Assembly (NCBI GenBank): GCA_943788365.1
Contig: CALSPZ010000001.1
Coordinates: 992,001-1,056,000 of the forward strand
DNA from: CAJQGY01 sp905478015
Lineage (GTDB): Bacteria; Pseudomonadota; Gammaproteobacteria; Magnimaribacterales; D2472
Reading direction: 5' to 3'
DNA: 64,000 nucleotides
Shown here: positions 16,598-25,367 of the stretch, one piece after another
Numbering within the stretch: the first letter of the stretch is position 1
Layout: each line of letters opens with the position of its first letter
The notes under the pieces: generated by a model
Database searches by the model: none
The model's input: the letters and a program-made list of their open reading frames with translations, nothing else
What the model was told of the DNA's origin: nothing
Program-made: the position numbers and the translations under genes

Positions 16598-16702
16598 ATG
16601 ATTGAGCTATTATTTTGGAGTTTAGTCATAGTGACATGGGCAACAGTTGGCATGCATGTTATAAAAGAGTTTATAAGATTTAACCGGAGAAGGGATGACT
16701 GA
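16598..16702 (+). CDS. Very small membrane protein, 34 residues
   Basis: A short frame from ATG to TGA encodes one hydrophobic helix followed by a strongly basic end (FNRRRDD). It overlaps the next gene by eight bases and follows the previous stop by 21. Position, helix-then-positive topology and overlap suggest a real small gene, but the length alone is weak evidence. Confidence 0.35.
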   Translation: MIELLFWSLVIVTWATVGMHVIKEFIRFNRRRDD

Positions 16703-17105
16703 GCCAAATATGAAAAAACCAAACCTATTCAGGACAAGTGTAATGAAAATTGTCAGTGGATGGAGGAGAGTAATGGACGTTAGATACAATCCTCTAAAGT
16801 ATGTGCCTGACCCAAGCCTGCAGACTTATTTTATGTTGGTGCTATTTACTATGTGGAGCGTTTTCTTTGGATTTTTGGCAGCAAATTATCTAGGGTTCTT
16901 TAACTACAATACAATAGCAAGCATTGCCATCCACATTGGAATACTATTGCCTCTAGCATTTACTAATGCAATCTTTGTTGATGCAGAAAGAGATGGTGAG
17001 AAATGGTTAAAAGAATGGAAGGAAGAACAATCAAGATACAAACTTGTTGCAAACAGACTTAAAACCAAAAACTTGGTGATTTGGAATCCAAATAAAGAAG
17101 CATAA
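16695..17105 (+). CDS. Membrane protein with two helices, unknown
   Basis: This 136-residue protein has a basic N-terminal region, two hydrophobic helices (about residues 44-67 and 76-97) and a charged, Trp/Lys-rich C terminus. GAGAAGGG just upstream of the ATG serves as ribosome binding site. No family recognised. It appears to end a three-gene run of small membrane proteins. Confidence 0.55.
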   Translation: MTEPNMKKPNLFRTSVMKIVSGWRRVMDVRYNPLKYVPDPSLQTYFMLVLFTMWSVFFGFLAANYLGFFNYNTIASIAIHIGILLPLAFTNAIFVDAERDGEKWLKEWKEEQSRYKLVANRLKTKNLVIWNPNKEA

Positions 17106-17171
17106 TTTTTTATTTCTATTTAATATAAGCAGCGGTAAGACATTCGTATAGAGCTGTGAGAGAATAATCAT

Positions 17172-17564
17172 ATGAACAAACACCTATCAATAATATTTGT
17201 GATGCTATTTGCTGCTTCATGTGGAGATAATGAAATTGCAAATCAAGCACCCTCTTTTGGGTTTCAAAAAGAAAGAATTGTCAGAGTAAATGAAGGATCT
17301 ACAGATATTGGAAGCTTCCAAGCAACTGATGCGGATGGTGATGAGATTAGTTATTCTATCTCTAATTTAGATATGAGCATTACCCAAGATGGGCTCGTAA
17401 CATTTAATATAATCCCAGACTTTGAGATAGAAAGTGTTTATTCAGCAACAATTGTAGCCTCCAATGATGGCGGCTCTGATGAGATCAATTTAACGGTATA
17501 TATTAATGATAGCGACTGCGAGTTTGATACAGCTGCGGCTTTTAATTTATGTTTTTTTCACTAA
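17172..17564 (+). CDS. Short lipoprotein with one cadherin-like module
   Basis: The 130-residue product has a lipobox ending at Cys17 (AASC) and one cadherin-like domain (NEGSTDIGSFQATDADGDEI, then PDFEIES and SNDGGSDEINLTV). The domain resembles the N-terminal module of the lipoprotein at 8773, but the protein stops right after it with no enzymatic part. It could be a domain-only adhesin or the remnant of a longer protein. Confidence 0.6.
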   Translation: MNKHLSIIFVMLFAASCGDNEIANQAPSFGFQKERIVRVNEGSTDIGSFQATDADGDEISYSISNLDMSITQDGLVTFNIIPDFEIESVYSATIVASNDGGSDEINLTVYINDSDCEFDTAAAFNLCFFH

Positions 17565-17584
17565 CTTAAGACAGGGAGTCTTTT

Positions 17585-18145
17585 ATGAACAAATTTCTTT
17601 CAACAGCTTTGCTTTTTAGCTCTATATCATATGCAGATATTGATATTGGAGATGATTTTGAAGTTGGCGGCCTTGTTTCAGCAGAAGCATTTAATCTTAA
17701 GTTTGGGAAACTAAAAAAAGTTGTTGGTGAAATAACTGATGAAGATATTTTAGGTTCATGGGATTGTACTTCTTATGCCTTAACATCTGCTGGCGACCCA
17801 AGCTATCAGACTGAAAATGGTGGTAATGGGCAGGTAGGCAATGGCTATTTTGATTCCTTAACAGGAAGATTGATATTTAGCGAACAGGATACAGAAAGCA
17901 GTTTAAGCTCACCTAAAAATTATACTATTGATACAACCGATTTAATTAATAGAGAGAATATCGACGATGGTTTTTATACTTTGTTGCTTAATAAGTTACA
18001 TTTGTTTGGAGACCGTGGCGAGGGAAACCCTGAAGAGCATTATATCAATTACAACGTTAATATGACTGATGACAGTAGAATGATACTAAGTTCAGATATG
18101 GGCGATACATTTAACCCTGGTGTAATTTGTGAAAAGGTTGAGTAA
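17585..18145 (+). CDS. Periplasmic or secreted protein, unknown
   Basis: This 186-residue product has a signal peptide (hydrophobic core about residues 5-15, cleavage near SYA) and an acidic mature part with two cysteines (in SWDCTSY and GVICEKVE) that could form a disulphide joining its ends. It follows the cadherin-like lipoprotein by 20 bases with an AGGGAG-like site upstream, so both may be in one unit. No family recognised. Confidence 0.6.
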   Translation: MNKFLSTALLFSSISYADIDIGDDFEVGGLVSAEAFNLKFGKLKKVVGEITDEDILGSWDCTSYALTSAGDPSYQTENGGNGQVGNGYFDSLTGRLIFSEQDTESSLSSPKNYTIDTTDLINRENIDDGFYTLLLNKLHLFGDRGEGNPEEHYINYNVNMTDDSRMILSSDMGDTFNPGVICEKVE

Positions 18146-18240
18146 AAAAAGGCAGAACTTTTAGCGCCTCTCATATTCGCAAACCCCTTGTTAAAATTTA
18201 TGAAGTGACAACCTGTACCATTTTGTAATAGCATTACATA

Positions 18241-18441
18241 GTGGATAAATTAAAAGAAATACTTACAAACCATATTTCCAATTGGAACATGGTTTGGTTT
18301 GGCTTAATTTTTTGGGGAAGTGTTTTCAATGCAATAGCAATTCAATTCGAAGTTATGTTTAGCTCATTTATATGGTATTTAAGCGGTTTGGCTTTAGGAC
18401 TTATTGCAAAAATCAGGGGTTCTTGGTTATGGAAGGCTTAG
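18241..18441 (+). CDS. Small two-helix membrane protein, unknown
   Basis: Starting at GTG this encodes 66 residues with two hydrophobic segments and a basic C terminus. Its end overlaps the ATG of the desaturase gene by 13 bases, which argues for translational coupling. It may assist the desaturase or be unrelated. No family recognised. Confidence 0.45.
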   Translation: MDKLKEILTNHISNWNMVWFGLIFWGSVFNAIAIQFEVMFSSFIWYLSGLALGLIAKIRGSWLWKA

Positions 18442-19319
18442 AACAAATACCAGAAGAATTTTCTTTTGAAAAAGAGAAAGAGATTGCAAGAAGTTTTTCT
18501 AAACGCTTTCAATGGGAGATGATGCTAATTGGTGTAGGGCAAGCAACAATATGGCTGTGTTTATGGCCGTTAGTAATATACGGGCATATTTCACTAACCT
18601 TAGGCTCTTTTATTGCAATTATTTGTGCATGCTTTGCCTATCTGCCTTCGCACGAAGCTCAGCATGGTAATTTTTCAAGAGGAAATCCAAAGAGGCGCTG
18701 GGTTGATTCTTTTGTAAGCCATTACACTTTAATAACTTTAATGTTTCCTCATGATTTAATGAGGTGTACGCATATGAAACATCATGCATACACAAATAAT
18801 CCTGAAAAAGACCCAGACTATGACACCTCATCTTCCAAATCCATATGGGATGTTATTGTCGCTACTCAGGCAGGAACAACTAAATATCAATCAATAGCTG
18901 AGATATATAAAAACGATAAAGCATTTATGAAATCTTTTAACAAAGGGCTGAATATAGGACTGCTGTATAGAGCAATTCTTCTAACTCTTGTTGTAATTTT
19001 CCCTTTAGAAGCTTTACTACTTTGGTGGCTGCCGAGCAAAATCGGAGTAATTTATCTTTCAGTCTTCTTTGGCTGGTATCCTCACTATCAAACTGAAACC
19101 GGGAGATATAAAGATACAAGATTCTGGACTCACTGGATGCCTAGATATTTAAACCATTCTATGCAACTTCATTTCATCCACCACCTCCATCCCGGAATTG
19201 GGCATTACGATGAACCAAAGGCGATTGAGGCACTAAAGCCATTCTTAATTGCTAGAAAAGTTCCAGGTGCGGAAGAAATTCCTGAAAGAGTAAAATACAA
19301 CCCACTTATAAGGTTGTAA
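18429..19319 (+). CDS. Fatty-acid desaturase / carotene hydroxylase family di-iron enzyme
   Basis: The 296-residue membrane protein has three histidine clusters for a di-iron centre: HEAQH (about residue 74), HMKHH with the following AYTNNPEKDPD, and HFIHHLHPGIGHY near the C terminus. Hydrophobic segments lie between them. The HEAQHG and NPEKDPD context is close to the beta-carotene hydroxylase (CrtR) branch, but I cannot exclude a lipid desaturase, and no carotenoid gene is nearby. I chose ATG 18429; an upstream in-frame extension would overlap the previous gene. Confidence 0.8.
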   Translation: MEGLEQIPEEFSFEKEKEIARSFSKRFQWEMMLIGVGQATIWLCLWPLVIYGHISLTLGSFIAIICACFAYLPSHEAQHGNFSRGNPKRRWVDSFVSHYTLITLMFPHDLMRCTHMKHHAYTNNPEKDPDYDTSSSKSIWDVIVATQAGTTKYQSIAEIYKNDKAFMKSFNKGLNIGLLYRAILLTLVVIFPLEALLLWWLPSKIGVIYLSVFFGWYPHYQTETGRYKDTRFWTHWMPRYLNHSMQLHFIHHLHPGIGHYDEPKAIEALKPFLIARKVPGAEEIPERVKYNPLIRL

Positions 19320-19388
19320 ATTTCTTGTAGTTTGTAAATGCTCCATATATGTATATATTTAAAATACATATATTAAGGCCCTCTTATA

Positions 19389-21212
19389 ATGTTTAAAATT
19401 AACATAGTTATCCCAGTTCTATTTTTTCTCGTTTCGTGTGGTGGTGGAGGTGGCGGTGGAAGCGCCGCTGATCCAGCCCCTATTCCAATGCCAACAGTTT
19501 CTATTTCTGCCAATCCAGTGAGCTTATTTGTTAATGAGCAGGCAGCTATTTCTTGGTCATCAACTAATTCGACTGCATGTGAGGCATCAGAAAGTTGGCA
19601 AGGAGTTAAAAGCACTAGTGGGGAAGAGATCTATACCATTACAGTAGATGGTAGCCATGTATATAAAATTAAATGTACTGGGGGCGGTGGCTCTACTGAG
19701 TCTAGTGTAACGGTGATAGCTGAATATAAAGCCCAATTTCATGAAGAGCCAATCGTTATTAATGACCCAAAACTTTATCCCCAGGTTTGTAATACAGATT
19801 ATTCAGAAGCACAGCCTTCTATTCAGTTTGCAATACCGGTAGACATTAATAACGATGGTTGGGAAGATTTTATGGTGCACCAATGGTGCGATCTTTATAG
19901 AGATAAGTTTGGTGATGTTATTCAAAATCCAACACCAGACCTGATCGTTGTGCATTTATCTAATGGAGATGGCACATACCGTGATGGCAACCAAGAAATC
20001 TTTGGTGAAGACATTCCAAGCCTTGGTGGCGCAAGTAGAAAATATGACAGAGGCGACCTTAATGGAGATGGAAGAGATGATTTTGCTTTTGCTATGAATT
20101 GGGAAGATGGCAGAAACGGAGACCCTTGGGAATATCATAGAGCAAGTCCAGCAATTATTTTGTCTAAGGGCGAAACAGAGTATGAGGTAATAAAAGTAGG
20201 AACCCCAGATTGGGGGCATGCTGTAACTATAGTTGAACATGATAATGGGAATGTTGATGCGCTATTCGCTGGTTTTACAGGAATAGGTCTTCAGGCATAT
20301 AGATATTCCTCGGAAGGATGGCTGGATGTTAAAGATGAGTACCCCCCTGAGAATATAATGAGTGATGACGGCTTTAATATTATTGATATAGGAACAGCCT
20401 CCTGGAATACAGAGTTCAAACATCAAGATAACTATATTGTTGCTACAGACCAATCAACAAACTACCTCGAAAGAGGGCTGGCTTTATGGTTTAGAGAAAA
20501 CAATGTTTGGAGCAAGGTAGATCAAAAACTAACACCGATAGAATTTTTTATAAATCAAATTTCATGGCAGGGGTCAGAAGGTTCCGCAGCTGTGTACCTA
20601 GTTAATGGCGAGTATTCTATTGATTACACCCCAGAAACCATGTGCTTCTTTGAAGATAAATTTGATGATAGTGGCAATACAACCTTTCTTGGTTTATTTG
20701 CAACAAGCTTTCATAAAGAAGGGCGAGCAATAATAGAGGGAGAAACATATAATCAAAATAATTTTAATACAAGCCAAGAGGTTAAAGTTTTTCAAATCCA
20801 AGACAATAAAATGGTTGAAATAGAAAGCCCATTTAACATCTACGACAATCAAGTTTTTGCAAATTTCCTAGACTGCAGAGATCTCAACAATGACGGCTAC
20901 ACAGACTTTTCCAGAAACGCATTTTCTAGATCCTATGGATATGAAACGCCAAGGCTAAGGGGCGGGACTCCTATAATAAATATAAATACTACCCAGGGAC
21001 AAATGGTTGAATATGAAAATAACCAATCATATGAAATGCCAGGCCATGAATTGCTTTTGGACGCTGGTCATGGACAGGGATTTCCAAGAGATATAAACGG
21101 AGATGGTATTGAAGACATAGTGGTCTATGGAGAAACAATGAGAAATGAATTCAACAACTATGATGGCAGCATTCATGTCTATCTTGGATATTATGATTTT
21201 GTTCTCGAGTAG
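19389..21212 (+). CDS. FG-GAP/VCBS-repeat lipoprotein with N-terminal Ig-like module
   Basis: This 607-residue protein has a lipobox ending at Cys17 followed by seven glycines. Residues about 35-115 form an Ig-like module (NEQAAISWSSTNSTAC, then W-x-G and C-T-G-G-G-G) that is paralogous to one in the CotH-like protein at 22126. The rest has FG-GAP/VCBS calcium-loop motifs: DINNDGWEDF, DLNGDGRDDFAF, DLNNDGYTDFSR and DINGDGIEDIVV. Such beta-propellers occur in surface adhesins and binding proteins. The ligand is unknown. Confidence 0.8.
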   Translation: MFKINIVIPVLFFLVSCGGGGGGGSAADPAPIPMPTVSISANPVSLFVNEQAAISWSSTNSTACEASESWQGVKSTSGEEIYTITVDGSHVYKIKCTGGGGSTESSVTVIAEYKAQFHEEPIVINDPKLYPQVCNTDYSEAQPSIQFAIPVDINNDGWEDFMVHQWCDLYRDKFGDVIQNPTPDLIVVHLSNGDGTYRDGNQEIFGEDIPSLGGASRKYDRGDLNGDGRDDFAFAMNWEDGRNGDPWEYHRASPAIILSKGETEYEVIKVGTPDWGHAVTIVEHDNGNVDALFAGFTGIGLQAYRYSSEGWLDVKDEYPPENIMSDDGFNIIDIGTASWNTEFKHQDNYIVATDQSTNYLERGLALWFRENNVWSKVDQKLTPIEFFINQISWQGSEGSAAVYLVNGEYSIDYTPETMCFFEDKFDDSGNTTFLGLFATSFHKEGRAIIEGETYNQNNFNTSQEVKVFQIQDNKMVEIESPFNIYDNQVFANFLDCRDLNNDGYTDFSRNAFSRSYGYETPRLRGGTPIININTTQGQMVEYENNQSYEMPGHELLLDAGHGQGFPRDINGDGIEDIVVYGETMRNEFNNYDGSIHVYLGYYDFVLE

Positions 21213-21272
21213 ACATAAGACTGACTAGGATTTCCTATCGCACCAAAGCCTAGCCATAATATTCATTAAATA

Positions 21273-21314
21273 ATGAACGAGTATGCTGGCAGATGTCATT
21301 GTGGGGAAGTATAG
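21273..21314 (+). pseudogene. Relic N terminus of a GFA-family (formaldehyde-activating-like) protein
   Basis: The 13-codon frame MNEYAGRCHCGEV ends in TAG and continues F-K-stop. The pattern Y-x-G-x-C-H-C-G-x-V-x-F is the hallmark zinc-binding start of GFA (Gfa/CENP-V) proteins, with the stop at the position before the conserved Phe. No continuation follows before the DoxX gene 40 bases on. Probably a deletion remnant; chance similarity is possible for such a short stretch. Confidence 0.4.
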
Positions 21315-21353
21315 TTTAAATGAATTAAGTCAAAAAATAACAAGGAATCAATA

Positions 21354-21740
21354 ATGAAATCTATATTAATGCACATTGGTCGAGTTTTTTTAGCAGTATA
21401 TTTTCTATTACCAGGTATAGGTAAATTCACATCATGGGATATGCATATCACCTTAATGGAAACGCATAACATGATTATGGTTCCTTTTCTTTTAGCAATC
21501 GCTGGAATTGCCCAAGTTGGAGGAAGTATTTTACTTTTACTAAACAAGCAGGTTGTTGTTTGCGCTCTTGGATTTGCTGCGATGACTATATTAATTAATT
21601 TAAATTTACATGATTTTTGGAATGTATATGAAGGTGTTGACGTTAAGCACGAAACCCAAAACTTTTTTAAAAACCTAGGAATATTTGCCGGTCTTTTGCT
21701 CTTAGCAGCAGTAAATATGGAAGAGCCCGAAAAGAAATAA
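21354..21740 (+). CDS. DoxX family membrane protein
   Basis: The 128-residue product has four hydrophobic helices and a DoxX-like N terminus (GRVFLAVYFLLPGIGKFTSWD) followed by PFLLAIAGIAQVGGSILLLL. DoxX proteins are small inner-membrane proteins linked to redox and sulfur metabolism, with varied roles. The gene follows a relic GFA fragment and precedes an antisense XRE regulator gene. An open frame on the opposite strand here is only a shadow. Confidence 0.8.
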   Translation: MKSILMHIGRVFLAVYFLLPGIGKFTSWDMHITLMETHNMIMVPFLLAIAGIAQVGGSILLLLNKQVVVCALGFAAMTILINLNLHDFWNVYEGVDVKHETQNFFKNLGIFAGLLLLAAVNMEEPEKK

Positions 21741-21853
21741 TTCAATATATATTATATATAGCCTCTCAAAGCGATACCCAAGCAAAGCAACAATAGAGAT
21801 ACAACTTTTATTTCAACAGGTGTTGAGTATAAATTTTAATAAATTATCTTTAT

Positions 21854-22027
21854 CTATGACGCGCTTGGTAATTTAAAAATATCTTCTACAGAGCAACCAA
21901 GTGTTTTCGAAATTTTTAGTGCTAATACAGTTGATGGAACATAGACCCCATTTTCAATTGCATTAATGCTTTTTCTTGAAACCTCTGCACTTTCAGATAG
22001 CTCTTGTTGGGTTAATCCTTTTGCCAT
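21854..22027 (-). CDS. Small XRE-family helix-turn-helix regulator
   Basis: On the minus strand, from ATG at 22027, 57 residues read as an XRE domain: KGLTQQELSESAEVSRKSINAIENGVYVPS, then KISKTLGCSVEDIF. Relatives normally have about ten more residues (NNLAELR) before this point. Those codons are present, but the frame upstream ends at a stop with only an ATT at 22063 available, so the real start is uncertain. The rest of 21741-22125 holds no other gene I can support, only a short hydrophobic frame after the stop (near 21780-21830, minus) that could be the remnant of a membrane partner. Confidence 0.65.
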   Translation of the reverse strand: MAKGLTQQELSESAEVSRKSINAIENGVYVPSTVLALKISKTLGCSVEDIFKLPSAS

Positions 22028-22125
22028 TCTAAGCTCGGCAAGATTATTTAAAAGATTTTTAATTTAAATTTTTGTATTGTTATTAATTTAATAGTTGCTA
22101 ATCTATAAAAAAAACTTTGATAAGC

Positions 22126-23913
22126 ATGAATTTTAAAAAAAAATATTTTATCTCTTTTATATTTATAGTTTCGTGTGGCGGAGGCTCAGGAGGATCTTCT
22201 TCAGCACCACCGCCAATCATTCCTCCTAACCCATCAATAAATAGCTTTTCATCATCAGCGGAATCTATTTATGTAAACGAATCTATTTTACTTTCATGGA
22301 CTACAGCAAATTCATCGTCCTGTACTGCTAGCGGAGATTGGAGTGGTGAAAAAGCTACCAGTGGCAGTGAGGCCATTATTCCTGATGAAATTAAAACTTA
22401 TTCATTTACTCTTACCTGCTCAGGGGCCCAAGGAACACAAGACGCCACAGCATCAATTGCCGTAAGCGTTATAGCGGTTCCGGCGCCTGCACCTGAGGTA
22501 TCAAGCATTGCTTTTTTAGCAGAAAATAATAGCTCTTTAGAAGGGGATATTTTTCTTCAACTGGGCGGCGATAATACTTTTACTGGTCGTATTTCTTCAA
22601 ATATATCTGTAAAAAATTTAATAGCAAGCTATGAGTATATTGGAAGCTCTGTTCAAATAGATACTAACGAACAAGAGAGCGGAATCACGATTAATGACTT
22701 TACTGAAGAAGTAGCTATAACAGTAGAGAATTCTGATGGAGATACTAAAAGTTATATTATTGATGTTACAAAATTTACAGGACTGCCAATAATCTATCTT
22801 CAAACAGATAGTTTTTTACCAATTGAGTCAAAGGATGACTATATTTTTGGGGATACCTGGATAGATGGAGGTCGTGGATTTAATGATTTTGAAGAATCAC
22901 CAATGAAGATAAGAGGCAGAGGTAACTCAACATGGCAATTCCCAAAAAAACCATTCCAAATGAAGCTTGATGATAAAGGTGAGTTTTTAGGAATGCCAAA
23001 TGACAAGAAGTGGTTATTCTTGGCTGAATATGCAGATAAAACGATGCTAAGAAATAAAATTGCTTTTGAAATGGGGTATATCAGCAATCTTGACTGGACG
23101 CCTCAAGCACGATTTGCAGAGGTATTTATTAACGGAGAATATAACGGAACTTATAACATTACTCAAAAAGTTGAAGAGAGCGATAACAGGGTTGCCCTTG
23201 GAGATACAGGTTACTTACTAGAGCTCGATCAACTAGAAAGATTAGATTTTGATGATGTATATTTCGAGAGCACGGCTACTGATAGATTTATAGTAAATAT
23301 AAAAGAGCCAAGCCTTGAATATAATTCAGAGGAATACAGCTACATAGTTAATTTAATTGGAGATTTTGAGTCAGCTCTTTTTGGAGCAAATTTTACAAGT
23401 GAATCTAATGGATATAGGCAATATATAGATATAGATAGCTTTGTAGACTGGTTTTTAATTAGCGAGATCACTAAAAATGTTGACTCAATGTTTTTCTCTA
23501 GCATTTTTCTAAATGTAATACCTGGAGAACAAATAAAAATGGGGCCTTTATGGGACTTTGATTTGTCTTTTGGGAATGTAGATTACGCAGACAGCCGTTA
23601 TCCTGAAGGCTGGTGGGTTAAATACAATCCTTGGTACGAAAGATTATTTCAAGACCCATATTTTGTTGCAAAAGTTAAAGAAAGGTTCGATTATTTCAAT
23701 AATAATCAGGACTTAATAATTAATAAAATAGATTCTTACTCAGAACAGCTTAAGTGGGCTCAAGAAGAAAATGATGATAAATGGCAGACAATGGGAGTTT
23801 TTGTTTGGCCCAATCCAGTAGTATTTGATACATATCAAGAAGAAGTTGATAATATGAAATCATGGTACTCCACCAGAATGACCTGGCTTGAATCAGCAAT
23901 TGATGGCCTGTAA
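22126..23913 (+). CDS. CotH-like kinase domain lipoprotein
   Basis: The 595-residue product begins with a lipobox ending at Cys17 and a Gly/Ser/Pro linker. An Ig-like module (about residues 40-120) is paralogous to that in the FG-GAP lipoprotein at 19389, followed by a second beta-rich region. The C-terminal half is a CotH-type domain: IRGRGNSTWQFPKKPFQ, TMLRNKIAFE, NGEYNGTYNITQKVEE, a GYLLELD segment and GPLWDFDLSFGN, the metal-binding region. CotH proteins are secreted protein kinases in spore formers; related domains occur in exported proteins of many bacteria. I chose ATG 22126 over a TTG three codons upstream. Confidence 0.82.
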   Translation: MNFKKKYFISFIFIVSCGGGSGGSSSAPPPIIPPNPSINSFSSSAESIYVNESILLSWTTANSSSCTASGDWSGEKATSGSEAIIPDEIKTYSFTLTCSGAQGTQDATASIAVSVIAVPAPAPEVSSIAFLAENNSSLEGDIFLQLGGDNTFTGRISSNISVKNLIASYEYIGSSVQIDTNEQESGITINDFTEEVAITVENSDGDTKSYIIDVTKFTGLPIIYLQTDSFLPIESKDDYIFGDTWIDGGRGFNDFEESPMKIRGRGNSTWQFPKKPFQMKLDDKGEFLGMPNDKKWLFLAEYADKTMLRNKIAFEMGYISNLDWTPQARFAEVFINGEYNGTYNITQKVEESDNRVALGDTGYLLELDQLERLDFDDVYFESTATDRFIVNIKEPSLEYNSEEYSYIVNLIGDFESALFGANFTSESNGYRQYIDIDSFVDWFLISEITKNVDSMFFSSIFLNVIPGEQIKMGPLWDFDLSFGNVDYADSRYPEGWWVKYNPWYERLFQDPYFVAKVKERFDYFNNNQDLIINKIDSYSEQLKWAQEENDDKWQTMGVFVWPNPVVFDTYQEEVDNMKSWYSTRMTWLESAIDGL

Positions 23914-23924
23914 CTGCTTAATAA

Positions 23925-24875
23925 GTGAAAAACAAAATTTATTATATATTCTTAATTTTTTCCATATCTGCGAATGCAAACATGAGCTTATCAACAGGAA
24001 GTATTGAAGAAATATACCTCAAAACTGGCCAAGGCCATGACAGAAGAGTGCAAATATATAAACCCTTTGAACAACCAATTAGCCAAAAAACTAAATATCT
24101 AATTATGAATGATGGCGAAGAGCTTTTTGATGAATCAGACTCATGGAATGATAGAGCATGGGACATTGATGGGAAATTCCTTGAGTACAAAAACTCTGGG
24201 AACAGCATGGACATAGTCATAATTGCAATTGATAACGCAAAAAGAGCTAATGGCAATTTTGTCGATGACACAAGAAGATATGTTGAATATTTTCCCAAGG
24301 AGTCTATTGATTATTTCGAAGACGGTACTCATAAATTTTTATATAAAAGCTTTGTAGATAAAGACGAGACAAATCACCCCTTATTTATTGTAAATACCTT
24401 GATTCCTGCTATTGAACAAAAGCTTGATGTTACTTTGGATAGTAGCAACCTAGGGATTATGGGGGCAAGCATGGGAGCACTTTCAGCCCTAAACACAGCA
24501 ATGGAATATCCAGAGTTGTTTGGGTTTGTTGGCTGCATATCAACCCACTGGATAGGGATTAAACCTTCAGAATATTTATTACTACCTTTTAATGGTCTTT
24601 TGAATAGAAAACCTATGATAGCCGACGAAGCTACTATAGAAGCAATCATAAAATACTCAGCCATTAATGCTTCAAGACTAAAAGATAAGAAAGTTTATTT
24701 TGATCATGGAACAGAGGGCTTAGACTATTTCTATCCTGAGCCGCAGGCAAGAATTAATCAAATTTTTGATTCAAATCAAATCAAATACGCATTTAAGGCT
24801 AATGAGGGTCATGGGCATGAACCAAAATATTTTGGAAGTAGGTTCATAGATGCACTACAATATTTAATAAATTAA
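23925..24875 (+). CDS. Secreted alpha/beta-hydrolase, esterase D-like
   Basis: Starting at GTG, this 316-residue protein has a signal peptide (cleavage near SANA) and an esterase-family fold. The nucleophile elbow is GASMGALSAL (about residue 184), preceded by LDSSNLGIMG. The late catalytic histidine is probably in EGHGHEPKYF. Related proteins include trilactone (siderophore) esterases and putative exported esterases. The preceding CotH-like gene ends 11 bases upstream, so both may be exported together. The substrate is unknown. Confidence 0.78.
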   Translation: MKNKIYYIFLIFSISANANMSLSTGSIEEIYLKTGQGHDRRVQIYKPFEQPISQKTKYLIMNDGEELFDESDSWNDRAWDIDGKFLEYKNSGNSMDIVIIAIDNAKRANGNFVDDTRRYVEYFPKESIDYFEDGTHKFLYKSFVDKDETNHPLFIVNTLIPAIEQKLDVTLDSSNLGIMGASMGALSALNTAMEYPELFGFVGCISTHWIGIKPSEYLLLPFNGLLNRKPMIADEATIEAIIKYSAINASRLKDKKVYFDHGTEGLDYFYPEPQARINQIFDSNQIKYAFKANEGHGHEPKYFGSRFIDALQYLIN

Positions 24876-24884
24876 GGAAAACCA

Positions 24885-25247
24885 ATGATTAATATAATCG
24901 CACTTACAACACTGCTATATTTAATTCAGCTTCTCACACCAAACTTTTTTAAAAAAGAATCTGGCTTCGCAAACAGGGCTTCAAAAGCTCTAAAAAATCT
25001 ATCAGAATCTTTGCCAGTATTTTTAGCTATAGCCATTTTATCTATAGTTTTTGAGGTCGAGGCTAATACTTTCTTGGCCATTTGTTGGTTAGCAGCAAGG
25101 CTTATATTTGTTTTAATTTATATTATTGGCATAGGCCTAGCCAACAAAACCGAAAGCTCAAATGGACCTGATAAACAACCCATTCGGTCTCTTGTTTGGA
25201 TTTTCTCAGTAGCCTTCTTAATAAAGATGACCCTTAACTTACTGTAG
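24885..25247 (+). CDS. MAPEG family membrane protein, second
   Basis: This 120-residue protein has four hydrophobic segments and the MAPEG-like pattern R-A-x-x-A-x-x-N-L-x-E-S-L-P-x-F. It follows the esterase by 9 bases with AAGGAA upstream. It belongs to the MAPEG group related to eicosanoid/glutathione enzymes but lacks evidence for a specific reaction. Confidence 0.8.
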   Translation: MINIIALTTLLYLIQLLTPNFFKKESGFANRASKALKNLSESLPVFLAIAILSIVFEVEANTFLAICWLAARLIFVLIYIIGIGLANKTESSNGPDKQPIRSLVWIFSVAFLIKMTLNLL

Positions 25248-25298
25248 CCAACAAAAAAATAGATAAGGTTTTATAAGAGCAGTTATTGATAAATATTA

Positions 25299-25328
25299 TT
25301 GACCGTTAAAATTTTTTCAAACGGTCAA
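25299..25328. terminator. Perfect 9-base inverted repeat between convergent genes
   Basis: TTGACCGTT at 25299-25307 pairs exactly with AACGGTCAA at 25320-25328 across a 12-base AT-rich loop. It lies between the ends of two convergent genes (stops at 25247 and 25368), the usual place for a bidirectional terminator. A T-run follows on neither side, so an operator or other site is possible. Confidence 0.4.
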
Positions 25329-25367
25329 CATGTTCCAATGCTAAATAACTGTTAAAAATTAGCCACA

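Noticed and set aside
19438..19470. Simple GGT/GGA repeat
   Set aside because: It encodes the Gly run after the lipobox cysteine of the lipoprotein at 19389, a common feature here, and is not a CRISPR or a regulatory repeat.
19700..19720. Sequence resembling the glmS tail (GTAACGGTGATAG) inside the FG-GAP lipoprotein gene
   Set aside because: It lies in frame in a well-formed Ig-like module (SSVTVIAEY), matches fewer bases than R1-R4 and is not at a gene border, so coincidence is the better explanation.
21296..21745. 149-codon open frame opposite doxX
   Set aside because: DoxX on the plus strand has clear family features and a normal start. The opposite frame has no recognised motif and is explained by codon bias.
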